The notes beneath the pieces were generated by a model that was not told the DNA's origin, ran no database searches, and saw only the letters and a list, made by a program, of their open reading frames with translations. This document shows positions 43,276 to 54,624 of a DNA stretch of 64,000 nucleotides, one piece after another; within the stretch, counting starts at the first letter, position 1, and each line of letters begins with the position of its first letter. Source of the stretch: Trileptium ribeirensis (Eukaryota > Nematoda > Enoplea > Enoplida > Thoracostomopsidae); contig JASANE010027917.1 in assembly GCA_030248225.1 (NCBI GenBank), positions 1 through 64,000 on the forward strand, in the 5' to 3' direction. The position numbers and the translations under genes are program-made.

Positions 43276-44015
43276 GTTAGTTTCCATTCATTTCTTTTAT
43301 GGGTTGACGTGTTTTCATACATTAGGATAAATTTAATTGATCCATTGTTTTACGGAACACCGTTGATATTTTTAAGCCATCAATTATTGTACTTTTTGAA
43401 TAAAGGTGCGATTGATTCAACCAGTTGGTGTGGACGTAGTAGGCGCGAAGATTAAACCATTCAGATTAAGTGCATTGTTAGTCAATCGCCTTTATGTTTA
43501 CAGCCGCGGAAGTGACAGATATTTTTTGTTTAAACCATGACTTTTTTTAATGATTGGGTTTATCTGAACCGTAAACCATTTAAGGTTCTGTGTGGAACTG
43601 CCACAAATAATGCATTTCGTTCCATCTAGGAGAATGAAAAAAAATTACTGTTTTAGTTGTGAATGTATCTAGAATAAGGTCATGTATTCAGTGCACATGT
43701 TTTACGAATGTATGTTTGAAAGAATTTTAATGGGACGCATCGAGTGAAAAACATGTTAAGTTTTCGCCTGAGCTTTCTAAATTGTGAGGTTTGAGAAAAA
43801 GCGCATTTTGTTTCGCGTTGGTGCATAAAAAGTCCCCTGTATAATTTTGATGTTCGTGTGGCTTAAAACCAGTGGCATAATCCTAAAGCAATTCTTTTGT
43901 GTTCGATTTTCTAGCCTAAAAGTAACCAAATCCTATGTCACCTGTGTAACCAATCGTTTTCTGAATTGCCATCTTTAACCAACAATATTTAATATTTGCA
44001 TAATTTATTGTTTAG

Positions 44016-44190
44016 AGTTATTGAACAAAGTCTGCTCGAAAGTCAGTCCCGAAGCGTTGCCGGCGATCTCCCGTATTCTGCTCTTTTTTTCGTGGATCCT
44101 GCTAATCCCCACGAGCGTGCACGTAGCGATGTATGGCCGGTTGGATTGAAAAATGTGGGCAACACATGTTGGTTTAGCGTTGTGATACAG
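44016..44190 (+). CDS. USP25/28-like deubiquitinase, exon c (UIM2 and catalytic Cys box)
   Basis: Encodes [10 protein letters not shown] (end of UIM2), then [17 protein letters not shown], the Cys box of ubiquitin-specific proteases; the nucleophile Cys codon is 44167-44169. The [17 protein letters not shown] wording is specific to the USP25/USP28 branch. Acceptor tttattgtttag, donor gttaga. Ends in phase 0. A repeat of family M1 begins about 20 bp after the donor. Confidence 0.92.
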
Positions 44191-44208
44191 GTTAGATCAT
44201 GTTTACAC

Positions 44209-44655
44209 TACTACTCGGTAGTGGAACTACATTTGTGAGCGGAGCTACGAATGTACTCAATTTTATATTCTTCAAATAACTACATTTCATAGGGCATAGG
44301 GTTTATCATTGTTAAAAATATTATATTTGAATTCTTCGACCCAAAAAACCTATAATGGTTTGATCGAAGCGATTCTATTTCAATAAATAACACAAATATT
44401 GCAAAATTCTCTATTTTAGCTGCATAAGCTTAACTAATTAGCTAATTACTAATTAACCACTCAAAATTTTTTAATCCCAAATATCACGTGCACACTCTGA
44501 CATGATACCTAGGCTTTCAAACAAAAAAAGTTTTTTAAAATCGGTTCAGTGGTTCATGAGATCCATGAAAGACGAACGGACATCGACTTTTTTGCTCCCA
44601 GACAGAAAATAAAAACGCTTCGCTCGGCTTCGCCTCGCTTCGCTCAATTAATATA
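44209..44655 (+). mobile_element. Small repeat family M1 (copy in USP intron)
   Basis: Starts with gtagtggaactacatttgtgagcggagc and ends aaaaacgcttcgctcggcttcgcctcgcttcgctcaa. Inverted copy of 59918-60380 along its full length (shared internal words: gggttttttgggtcgaag, cttaactaattagctaatta, cccaaatatcacgtgcac, ctgacatgat). The ends form a short inverted repeat around TTGAGCGGAGCG. Non-coding, so a MITE- or SINE-like non-autonomous element. Confidence 0.8.
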
Positions 44656-44686
44656 TAAAGCTTAGTCATGAACTCCTCTGTAATGC

Positions 44687-45167
44687 GCGAGTAAACTTAA
44701 AATGACCCCGTCAACCATCCTATTTTGTATTTTTGGATAAAATTTGTTACGGAACGCTGTTTGTTCAATTGAAATCGGGCCTAAAACTGTTCGCGAACAC
44801 AGCACTCGCGATTGAAATCTAACCATTTTGTGTTCGCGAAACTGAAAGTAAAATTACCGAAATGTTTGAGAACCAAAATTTGTCGATTTGATTGTGACGT
44901 CACTTTTGCATTAAATTTGTTCGCGAACACTGTATAATCCGAATTTAAATGACAATACATTAGGGGACAGAATTTCTGCAAACTGAAATCGCCAAAATTC
45001 TGTTCGAACACAAGGTCTAATTCCTGTCACTTGAATTTGATTTTGCCAATTTTCGGTTAGCGAAAAACCGAATTAAATTAAGCCTGTTTTCTGTAACAAG
45101 GATTTGCGATTCGATATCGGTAATGACAGAATAGGATGGTTGGCGGGGTCACCTTAAGTTTACTCGC
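44687..45167. mobile_element. TIR-bounded MITE, family M4 (copy 2)
   Basis: Ends gcgagtaaacttaaaatgaccccg (44687) and the complement cggggtcaccttaagtttactcgc (to 45167), with inverted similarity of about 40 bp including ccaaccatcctattttgt / acagaataggatggttgg. The flanks both read TAATG (44681-44685 and 45171-45175), a possible target duplication. Interior words gttcgcgaacac recur several times. Confidence 0.85.
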
Positions 45168-46338
45168 ACATAATGGGTATATATTTTAAGCAAATTTGTT
45201 AGATTGTTGTCTTGTGGATTAAATGGGCTTACTGTCCGAATTTTGGTGGTTTTTTAGGGTCATAAAAACTTTAATTTTATCACACCTATCGTAAGGCACG
45301 GTTCCTTCGCTTTGGGCCACGTGTCTAGCATTTCTGTCGGGACCCGTTGTTTGTGCCAATGCTTTCTAAAACAAATCTATTACTATGGGCGGTTGTTGCG
45401 GAGCCCATGAGCGAAGATGTTACTGTATAGTAAGTACTCAGCGGTTATGCGACATGTGTATTCTGCATACTAAACGCACAACTGTCTGTTTGATCATATT
45501 GCGCTATTACAACGCGGTATTAATACCATGTCAACCTTTTGGTAGTACAGGTTCCTGATAACGTTAATTTTATTGTTGATGCAATTATATTCTCTCGGCT
45601 CAGTTGCACTGTGCTAACTGCAGATGAATTAGCTGCATTGTCAAACAATGGCAACAACAATATGATGTACGACTAGCAGGGTTCGAATTAGTGGCAGATT
45701 TGCTTAACATTCAATTTCAGTCAGGTACATGTTTCAAAGAAAGACGACATGTGAATTGTAAGTTTTTATGTTACGGGGAACATGCATTGAGTCGCGGAAA
45801 GTGCGAAGGCATTGTTACTTTGAAGATTGTTGCATTTTGTGATGGTTGTTGTGCTAATGAACAGGTAACTCCTGATGTTTTAGTATTATTATTTTCGGCG
45901 TTCCGGCCCGGCACCGCAGTTTTGTGGCTTCTTTGACATTGGGGAAATAGGTATACCCTCTTACATCTCTAGTAAGGATTTATTTTTAGGGGTTCAAATT
46001 TTATTACATAACCCTTCATATTGCCTGAAGCCCGCCAGAACCCCGGTAATATTTGCACACCCTGTACACATCAAGGGATCTGCTCTCGCAACATAAATAT
46101 AAATGGCTACAACGTTTAACTATCTCTTTTATTTGTCTCGAGATTTTGACAAAACCTTTGTGTATTAACCTTTGTGAAGATTGATGTTTGATTTTTTAGC
46201 TTGATATTTTAAAGGAAATTATTAGACGGAATTTAGAGATCCTAATAAAAACAATATTTCGTATGAAAGTATATTGTAAAATTTCAAGTTGCCCATGTTT
46301 TACATGCTCCGATTTTGGCTCGTGTATGTTATTTTTAG
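45168..46338 (+). other. Rest of USP intron c-d
   Basis: No supported feature. An open frame at 45691-45936 has several Cys but no acceptor, start context or motif I trust. Confidence 0.4.
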
Positions 46339-46420
46339 GCTCTCTTTCATTTGCCCGTTTTCCGAGAGCACGTTTTGCGGTTCGACGAGCGAATTGCTGC
46401 GTTCAAGTCAATTGATGCAA
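46339..46420 (+). CDS. USP25/28-like deubiquitinase, exon d
   Basis: After gttatttttag it encodes ALFHLPVFREHVLRFDERIA, matching the SLFNLLEFRRLVLNY region that follows the Cys box. The donor is uncertain: gatgcaa|gtcatt (46420) leaves phase 1, but exon e needs phase 0. A small exon may be missing, or another donor is used. The intron that follows (4.4 kb) contains a LINE relic and satellites. Confidence 0.75.
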
Positions 46421-46741
46421 GTCATTTGTTTATTTATTGCAAATTACCGTGAAAGTTGAAACGAAAAAACACTAGTCTGTGCTAACGTAGATTCGTTTTG
46501 GAAAAATAGCGGTGTTGAAGCTCAATTTGAATTTGCATTCAACGTAAACGGCAAACATGGCCTATTCAACGTCATTATTAATGTTTCAAATGTATCTGTT
46601 AGTTTCGAAATATTCAGGCACAGTATTTTTGTTCTATAAAGGCAGCAAGGTATTCTGGGTCCTCATGAGAGCGGTGGTAAGAATTTCATATCTCTTCAGT
46701 TTTGTATGACAAATTAAGGTAGTTTTGATGTTCGATGTAAC

Positions 46742-47752
46742 GGATTTGATGGCCTTCTTCTCAAAAGGCTTGAATCATTTCTACACGGTCGTCGACAATG
46801 TGTAATTATATCTGGCATACCATCTCGATCAATCGAAGTTCTTAGTGGTGTCCCACAGGGATCCGTTCTGGGTCCAGCCCTCTTTCTATTTTTCATAAAT
46901 GATCTTCCGGATGGTATCATCAGCCACATCTGGTCATTTGCTGACGACACATGTCTCCTCCGTCGTATTAGAAAATCTTGTCCCGACATAGATAGTTATC
47001 AACTCCGACTAGATCTAAACACCGCTGTTGACTGGTCTACAAATTCACTAATGTCTTTTTCCGCTACAAAAAGCAAGGTTATTCACTTCGGTCGAAATAA
47101 TCCCAGACATGAGTACGAGCTTGGCGGCGAATTCATCCCATCAAGTGACGTCGAAAAGTATCTCGGCTTTATGTTGTCATCATCTCTAAAATGTGGAGAA
47201 CTCTGCCGCGTAACTGCAGCTAAGGCACATTGCGTCATTTCGATGCTTCAACGAACATTTGGCACGCTTGACAAACAAGTCTTTCTCCTCCTGTATCGTT
47301 ATCTAGTACGCCCCATAGTAGAATACGCCAGCCAAGCTTAGTCTCCACATCAACGCGGCGACATCAACTTGTTGGAAAACGTCCAACGCCGTGCCACTCC
47401 ACTTGTCAACGGCATCTTGCACCTGAATTATCAGGACCGTTTGCGCTACTTGTCTCTACAAACTCTGGAAACCAGGCGCCTCCGTGCCGATCTGATCTTT
47501 ACATATCAACTTGTACACGGGTTCCTGGATTATGATTGTGGCCAACTATTTACGTTCGCTCGAGACAGTAATCTCCGCGGTCATTCATTGAAACTTGTTA
47601 AACCACGCGCTCGAGTGAATACACGCCTACACAGCTTCGCCCTACGTGTTATTCGACCTTGGAACTCGCTTCCGCAACAAGCGGTGTCAGCACCGTCAGT
47701 GCAAACTTTTAAAAGGCGGCTCCACCTCACGAACTCAGTACCAGAGCTCTGA
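46742..47752 (+). pseudogene. CR1-like LINE reverse transcriptase relic in USP intron
   Basis: A single frame from 46742 gives GFDGLLLKRLESFLHGRRQC, VLSGVPQGSVLGPALFLFFI, the intact catalytic box FADDTCLL, VIHFGRNNPRHEY, VEKYLGFMLSSSLKC, RPIVEYASQA, then TAG at 47339-47341 (a Trp is expected there), and continues with LLENVQRRATPLV, YLSLQTLETRRLRADL and FKRRLHLTNSVPEL to 47752. The family differs from the LINE in the inverted repeat. It is 5'-truncated (no endonuclease) and inserted in the sense orientation of the USP gene. The last blocks are typical of CR1/Jockey-type ORF2 C-termini. Confidence 0.9.
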
Positions 47753-47764
47753 CACCTACCCCGC

Positions 47765-48186
47765 ATGCTGATCATTCTCGACTCGTCTGTCTCGTAAAAA
47801 TGTTGTTTCAGTCCAACGTCATCTGTCCCCTATTAGCTGGGGACGAAAATACCGGTCGCGGAAATCTTCTACCATGTCTCTGATGAAAGTCCCGGACAAC
47901 AACATTCCGCGATCCTGGTTAGAAATAAAGGTGACCCTATGGTTATTCCACATTTGTTCGCTGTGGAATAAACTCATGCTGCTCATTCTCGACTCGTCTG
48001 TCTCGTAAAAATGTTGTTTCAGTCCAACGTCATCTGTCCCCTATTAGCTGGGGACGAAAATACCGGTCGCGGAAATCTTCTACCATGTCTCTGATGAAAG
48101 TCCCGGACAACAACATTCCGCGATCCTGGTTAGAAATAAAGGTGACCCTATGGTTATTCCACATTTGTTCGCTGTGGAATAAACTC
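47765..48186. repeat. 211-bp tandem duplication after the LINE
   Basis: Two virtually identical units (starting at 47765 and 47976) each contain the hairpin gtcccctattagctggggac. As it follows the LINE stop by about 12 bp, the unit is probably the LINE 3' UTR, duplicated. Confidence 0.9.
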
Positions 48187-49249
48187 TGCCTTATTACATG
48201 GCAAACACCAGTCGCTGTTCCCAATCCAAAATGACATTATATCCATTTAAGATGAAAGAAGTCGTTTAGGATTGAAGACTTTTGTTCGCAAAGTACAACA
48301 CCAAAATGAGTTTGGGCCATAGGGGATTAGAGTTTCCACATCTGCGCGGGAAGTATAGGAGAAATTACAAAAAAAAATTAAAAATATGTGGAAAATAATG
48401 AAAAAAATTGGAGAGAATGGGAAAACATTTGGTTATTTCCTGGCCTACCTCTGTCGGAACCTTTTACCCTTTTCTTAGCCGACGGACCTTAAACTAAACA
48501 CCGTTTTAAGCTGTAATGTTTCTCTTCCATATGACTAAACTATTAGTTGGGAGACCTGTAATAATATTTCGCTACTGAATGTTCTTTTATATCAACGTAC
48601 AATAAAACTATCATGTACAAATCACTCATTGAAGCTATTTTAGGGACCATATTAATTTTGGTCCAACGGCATCAGGATTTCCTGAAAGTAGTGAATCACG
48701 TCATTGATAGCTACAACACTGTTATGCGTCATTTGTCAGCGCTGCTCTTTTCTCATCTATGAGCCAAGATATAAAACAGACGCCAAGGTATAAATTCAGA
48801 ATAAAATTCTCCAAAAAAGTGGCTCAAAAGGCTGAAAGAACGTTTGAATTTAGTGGTTCGAAGACCGGTCGGAGTCTCAAAAGTGGGTTGTAAACATGGA
48901 GGGTTCTACACTTAGCGGTTCTAAAACCTTGTTAGAAAACATGGGAAGTTTGGATGTTTTACCTCAAAAAATTGGCAGGTGGGTCATGTTTTCGACTCAT
49001 TTGTTGGTTGAAAACCTAGAGGGTGTAAAGGCGAAAACGACTGCGAAGTGCCGCGGTGGATTATGGAGATTATCCTAGACTCTTGATTATCAGAACGTAT
49101 TGGACATTGTGTGTTGCAGGGATGAAATCTTTTAAATTCCGTCTGTGTGTGACCGGCCGTAAGTCGAGAACGCCTTAACCGATTTTAATGATCTTGGACT
49201 CATTCGAACCGGCATAGTTGATTTACCGTGTACATCCCCGAGCGTTTTG
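48187..49249 (+). other. Part of USP intron d-e, no feature
   Basis: AT-rich, no repeats with clear borders. A missing small exon between exons d and e could be in this intron, but I could not identify it. Confidence 0.4.
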
Positions 49250-50640
49250 GATTTGGGGTCTGGTTCAGGGGTGAGGGTTCAAAATGTTGGGTTTTTGCCC
49301 CATTTTATCCCATTTTAGTACCCTTCACGGAAGCAAGGTTATTCTTATCTTAACTATCCAATTTTTTCTCTGGATGGATTTATTTTATAGTAAAATGATA
49401 AATGCCGATGCCTCTTTTTTTGTTTTTCGATTAAAGTTCCGGTTCTGGATTTATGGGGTTTTGAGGTACGGGGTATGGCACATCAATGGTTCCTTGACCC
49501 AAAATTTGAAAATTTGTTCTGATGTCTTGGGGTTTTTGTTCGGATGATGGAGGTTTTTGGGCATGGGAAACTCATTCCCGGTGCCGGTTTTGCTCTGCGA
49601 CCCATGGTTCCATTGGTACCCCGGTTTTTTTGCCCCATGTCAAAAGTCAAAATGAGGGTTTTTTAGTACCCTTCACGGAAGCAAGGTTATTTTTTATCTT
49701 AACTTTCGAATTTTTATCTCAGGATGGTTTTATTTCATAGTAAAATGATAAATGCCGATGCCTCTTTTTTGTTTTTCGATTAAGGCTCTGGTTCAAGAGA
49801 TTGGGTTTGAGGTATGGCTCCATCACGGTTTCTCATCCCAAAATTAGAAAATTTGTTCTGACGTCCTGGGCGGCTGAAAAGTTTCACTTGGGGGTTTTCG
49901 GGCATGGGAAACTCATTGCCCATTACCGGTATTGGTTTTACCGTGCGATCCATGGTTCCATGGGTACGGGGGTATGACGCCCCATGGTTCGGGGTCAGAC
50001 GTCAAAATGTGGGTTTTTAGTACCCTTCACGGAAGCTATTTTATTTTTTATCATAACTTTCGAATTTTTATCTCAGAATGGTTTTATTTCATAGTAAAAT
50101 TATACTTGCCGATGCCTCTTTTTTGTTTTTCGATTAAGGCTCCGGTCAAGAGATATTGGGTTTGAGGTATGGTGCCCCAATGGTTCCCCTACCCAAAATT
50201 CAAAAATTTGTTCTGACATCCTGGGCGGCTGAAAAGTTTCTGTGGTTTTCGGTCATGGGAAACTCATTGCCGGTACTGCTTTTGCTCTTAGACCCATGGT
50301 TCCATGGATACTGGGGTATGGCGCCCCCAAGCTTCGGAATCAGAGTTCAAAATGATGGTTTTTCAGCCCATTTTAGTATCCTTCACGGAAGCAAGCTTAT
50401 TTTTATCTTAACTTTCGAATTTTTTCTCTGGTTGGTTGTATTTTATAATACAATGATAAATACCGATGCCTCTTTCTTCGATTAAGGCTCCGATTGTGAA
50501 GTTATTAGGTTTGACGTACCCTCGTGGTTCCTCGATCCAAAATTTGAAAATTTGTCCTGATGTCTTGGGCGGCTGATAAGTTGCACCTGGGGGTTTTGGG
50601 GCATGGGAAACTCATTGCCGGTGTTAGTTTTGTTGTAACT
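49250..50640. repeat. Four-unit satellite of ~350 bp in a USP intron
   Basis: The marker gtacccttcacggaagc occurs at 49318, 49676, 50020 and (gtatcc) 50376; spacing 358, 344, 356. Each unit also has tgataaatgccgatgcctctttttt, ttgttctga-tc-tggg and catgggaaactcattgcc. Open frames in it on both strands are shadows. Confidence 0.9.
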
Positions 50641-50827
50641 TGTGCTGGTATTGTGCGATGTCCACACATAGCATATCGACGAATGCTATCGAGAGCTGAT
50701 TTGATGTGCACGCAAAAGGCGTAGGTGTACCCATGCTTCACTACGTTCTGCAATCTCGGTAGAGTTACATATGTCATATTTGTGTGACCAAAAAGTCGTT
50801 TCTATTCGGGAATATGTATCATTTTAG

Positions 50828-51004
50828 CAAGCCGAAACTGCTACCATTGCATCGAAGGAGTTGGGCTTTATGACAGCATTTCGAAATTTGTTTGGGCAGT
50901 TGTTGGCATCCAAGCGTAAATATATCGACCCAACCAACGTTGTGGAGGTACTTCGACTCCATGGCGGAGTTATGATGAAAAACGGAAGTCTGGACAACCA
51001 ACAG
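50828..51004 (+). CDS. USP25/28-like deubiquitinase, exon e
   Basis: After atcattttag it encodes QAETATIASKELGFMTAFRN, then FGQLLASKRKYIDPTNVVEVLR, corresponding to [22 protein letters not shown] of USP25. Ends NQQ before gtaagc; phase 0. The next exon opens with DVSEF, so the conserved QQD is split by the intron. Confidence 0.92.
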
Positions 51005-51869
51005 GTAAGCAGTGCTATTGTTTTATTTAGACGTTTAGAACTACAATATGTTGCGTTGTATGAATTTCATCGAGCTTCTCATCTATCCGAGACGGTCAAG
51101 TACAGCCAAAAACTACGTCCCTGAAAGATTGGGTTTCTTAAATTATAGTCAGTCAAATCTTAATGTCGTTTTTAATTGAACATTAGTAGTCTTTTTTACA
51201 TGTTAATAATAGAACCTTAAGAGTCAACATAACCATCGTGAAGAGTAATTTTTGGAGAAAATAAAAAATTTTTAAAATTAAAAAAATATGTTCCACAGGT
51301 TCGCACAAGTTCCAAACTACTAGTTTCTATTGTCGTAGGACATATTCTGACCACATTTTTGCTATAAATACCAATCGGTTCTTAAGTTCTGACTTTTTTA
51401 ATTTTACTTGTTTTCTATTGAGAGTTGAGAAAGCTAACATTTTTATTTTTGCAGGCTTCAGCATATTTGATCATGTAATAGTCCGGAAATGTGCATCTAG
51501 TTTTATGTTTGCTCCAATGATTCTCTATACAAATTCTCTGAAAACCAACGCGAACTAGAAGCTTTTTTAACTTGGCGATGTTAATTTTATTGCTTTAAGC
51601 CTATATATGGCTTGTTAATCTTTTAGAGCGATGCATCCGGATAAGATGCAAATTTTTTGGCACCAAAATATTAACATTTTGCTGCTTGTACAATTTAGGT
51701 TTAGGGAGAGGGTTGGAATGAATATATAAATATTCGAACCTATTGAATGCGATAAAAGCAGTCGTAATTGGTTAGCTTATATGCAATACGATAAGCGCTA
51801 AAGCGTCTACAATACGAGGAAGCGACGTTTCAAATTATATTTTTTTGTATATTTACAAAATTTCCAAGG

Positions 51870-52212
51870 TTTTTTGCCTTGTTGATCATCGAAGAAAGAA
51901 ATAAAAGATCCTACGGTTTTGATATGTGTTGAATTTGGTTGAAGCGTTGCCGGTGATTATTGTTATACTGAGGTTCTAAAGAGTTTTTTTGCCTTGTTGA
52001 TCATCAAAGAAAGAAATAAAAGATCCTACGGTTTTGATATGTGTTGAATTTGGTTGAAGCGTTGCCGGTGATTATTGTTATACTGAGGTTCTAAAGAGTT
52101 TTTTGTCTTGTTGATCATCGAAGAAAGAAATAAAAGATATTACGGTTTTGATATGTGTTGAACTTGGTTGAAGCGTTGCCGGTGATTATTGTTATACTGA
52201 GGTTCTAAAGAG
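51870..52212. repeat. Three-unit 115-bp tandem repeat
   Basis: Units begin at about 51870, 51985 and 52099, with tgccttgttgatcatc, agaaataaaagatcctacgg, gaagcgttgccggtgatt and gaggttctaaagag. Nearly identical, so recent. Confidence 0.9.
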
Positions 52213-52870
52213 GTCTCAGAGAGTTCAGCATACAACATTAAATTAGCTCACTGACATTCGTCGTTTAACCTCGCTGTGCTACTAAATAGTCAAAACATCG
52301 TTTGATCAGGAATATATTTCACCAAAAGGATAATGTTTAGTAGGCGTTGGCCTCAGTGATGTTTACGATGATCAGTTTTAGTCACTAGTTTAAATAGTAA
52401 TGTATTGCCCAAACATACTGATTTACACTTGATTGTTTGTTATATTCTTGTAAACTTATAAATGGTAGACGGCTCTGAACAGATCAGTTTAATACTTGAA
52501 AATAGTTGAGTATTGTAGTTAAAATTTTGGTCGCCTCTTTAGAGCGGTGTAAGTTGAATATTGACCAGTGTTTGCTATGAAAGCTTTCGGATGGCATATC
52601 TGTGTCCCGCATGATATCATATTTTTGCCGTTTTCATGGTGTAGCTGGACCGATTATATTTCGTTCCTTGCCTACAACTTATATGATCATTGTCGCATTG
52701 TTGAACTATTTACCTGATTTTAAATATCAACGGTTTTATTAGAGCAGAAATTTTTCAATTACCATCATTAAGAGCTGGTCTGGAGGACAGGTCGAAACGC
52801 GTCGACACTGAATTGTTCATTTTGGTAATGACAGTAGCTAACTGAATTACGATCGTCATTTTTATTTTAG

Positions 52871-52956
52871 GATGTGTCTGAGTTTACCCACATTTTACTA
52901 CAATTACTTGAAGACGCGTTTGGCTTACCTGACCAGCAATTTCCAGTCAAGGAGAG
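52871..52956 (+). CDS. USP25/28-like deubiquitinase, exon f (QQD box)
   Basis: Encodes DVSEFTHILLQLLEDAFGLP, the conserved segment after QQ in USP catalytic domains. Acceptor tttattttag, donor gtaagc, phase 0 in, phase 2 out. Confidence 0.92.
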
Positions 52957-53329
52957 GTAAGCGTATTTTGCTGAGTATCGCTCATGTCTTGCAAAAGTGA
53001 ACGTTCATTTCTCCATAGAATTTTTCTAACACTCCTTGCTATTGATTTAGTACAGCAAGTTTAGGGTCATGACGCTGACATTCAGGGTCGGAATTCTTGG
53101 GCCAGCAGTGTAGTCTAAGTTACTAATATTTTACTTTGTGATTAATCGCAGGAAAGTAACGAGCACTGTGTGAAATCTTAACTTGTAAATAGGTGTATTT
53201 GTTGTAAAATGAACAAAAAATAGCGAAACGAGTTCTTTTATAGTGTCGAGCAAGTAGTTGTTTCACCAATGCATCCGCGATAATTCAAAGCGCTCTAGTT
53301 AAACGAATACCAAACAACTGAAGACAGAC

Positions 53330-54000
53330 TATATTCTAGAAATCGAGTTCGTTGGCCCTAAACCCATTGGAAAAGCATGAAATATACAGAATGGACTACA
53401 GATAACCATATCACTGCATTCAGTTTACCGAAAAAGCTCTATATAATCTATTTTTGATGTCATGTACAAAAACTACTAAAGCCACACTATTTTCTGAAAA
53501 TTGAGTTAATTCATCTTAAAGTGTCTGAAATGCATAAAATACTCTTGCTGAGCTCTAGTTATTCAAACCATTGTATTCAGCATACTGGTAAATCTATATA
53601 GGCAATTCTTGATGACCTGTACGCAATACGTAACCAAATAACAGAAAACTGAGTATATTCTGGAAATAGGGTTCTTTAACCCTAACCCCACTGAAAACAC
53701 ATGACAAGGCTTGAAATATGCACGCTGGACACAAGATAACCAAATCAGTGTATTCAGCCTTAAGAAATACCTATATAGACCATTCTTGATACCCTGCACG
53801 CAATTACCTAATCAGACAAATAATGAAACACATATTTTGGAAATCGGGTTGGCCGACCGTAAACCCATTGAAACCCTATGAAAAGGTATAATATAGTCAA
53901 GTTGGACTGTAGATGGCTAAACCATCCCGTTTAGCGTGCTTCATAAAATAACAGGCACTCGCTGTAAGATAAAAACAACCAATAACACAGCGAAACCTGA
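53330..54000. repeat. Decayed ~155-bp satellite
   Basis: Four or so units share words such as 'attctggaaatcgggtt', 'cctaaacccattgaaa', 'gataaccatatcactgcattcag', 'tatataggcaattcttgat' and 'ctgtacgcaat', at roughly 155-165 bp spacing. It immediately precedes the M2 repeat at 54095. The same unit, inverted, follows M2 copies at 59230-59510 and 40940-41210. Confidence 0.6.
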
Positions 54001-54094
54001 AAAACCATTATTTTTGGTAAAGGGTCGATAAACTATATTCGGGCCCACAGCGGTGTAGGAGTGTTCCGACAAAAAGTATTAGTCAGCATTCATT

Positions 54095-54415
54095 TTTTCA
54101 TGGAAAGCCTGTGTCTCGCAATTTGGGCGGATATCTTTTGCGAAAGGCTGGTACCTCTTTGCCCAGATTAGACAAAAAACCCATAACATACATGTTTTTG
54201 CCATTGTTATCCCGAAGATTGTACCTGAGCTGTTCGCGTTCAACTAAAGCTCACATCCTCGCCACTTTTGCTTTTGAATAAAAATTTTTTTCGAAATCCA
54301 TCCATCCTAAGATAATGTATGAATGGCAGAAACAGGGAAAAATTTTTCGCAATTTTTCTTCCTAGCGCCCTCGGCGGAAACTCCGCTCACTTCTATCGCT
54401 CCGTTCAATAATATT
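54095..54415 (+). repeat. Repeat family M2 (copy 3)
   Basis: gtgtctcgcaatttgggcgg, gcgaaaggctggtacc, tgtttttgccattgttatcc, ctgagctgttcgcgttcaac, ttcctagcgccctcggcggaa and cttctatcgctccgttcaa, in the same order as copy 2. Confidence 0.75.
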
Positions 54416-54538
54416 TCATTCGCTGCTGTTTGTGTCTAAACGCTATCATAGATTATGTCGAGCAAGTAGCATCTAATTCTATTGTGTGATATTCGTGGTA
54501 CTCTATTAAGGTAGTACTGATGATTTGATATATTCTAG

Positions 54539-54624
54539 TGATATTTGTGCGCGGACGGAAAATCCAATGATTGACTTGTTCTATGGACGTGTTTGCAGTG
54601 CGCCGAACCAAGATGACGGTGAAG
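54539..54624 (+). CDS. USP25/28-like deubiquitinase, exon g
   Basis: Encodes DICARTENPMIDLFYGRVCS, matching KNPMVELFYGRFLA of USP25. Acceptor atattctag, donor gtaaaa. Phase 2 in, phase 1 out, both fitting the neighbours. Confidence 0.9.

Noticed and set aside
45670..45690. tRNA T-arm-like word ggttcgaatt
   Set aside because: No acceptor stem or anticodon arm around it.
45691..45936. Possible Cys-rich peptide gene or USP exon
   Set aside because: A gtaact donor-like site exists, but no acceptor, phase fit or homology to USP.
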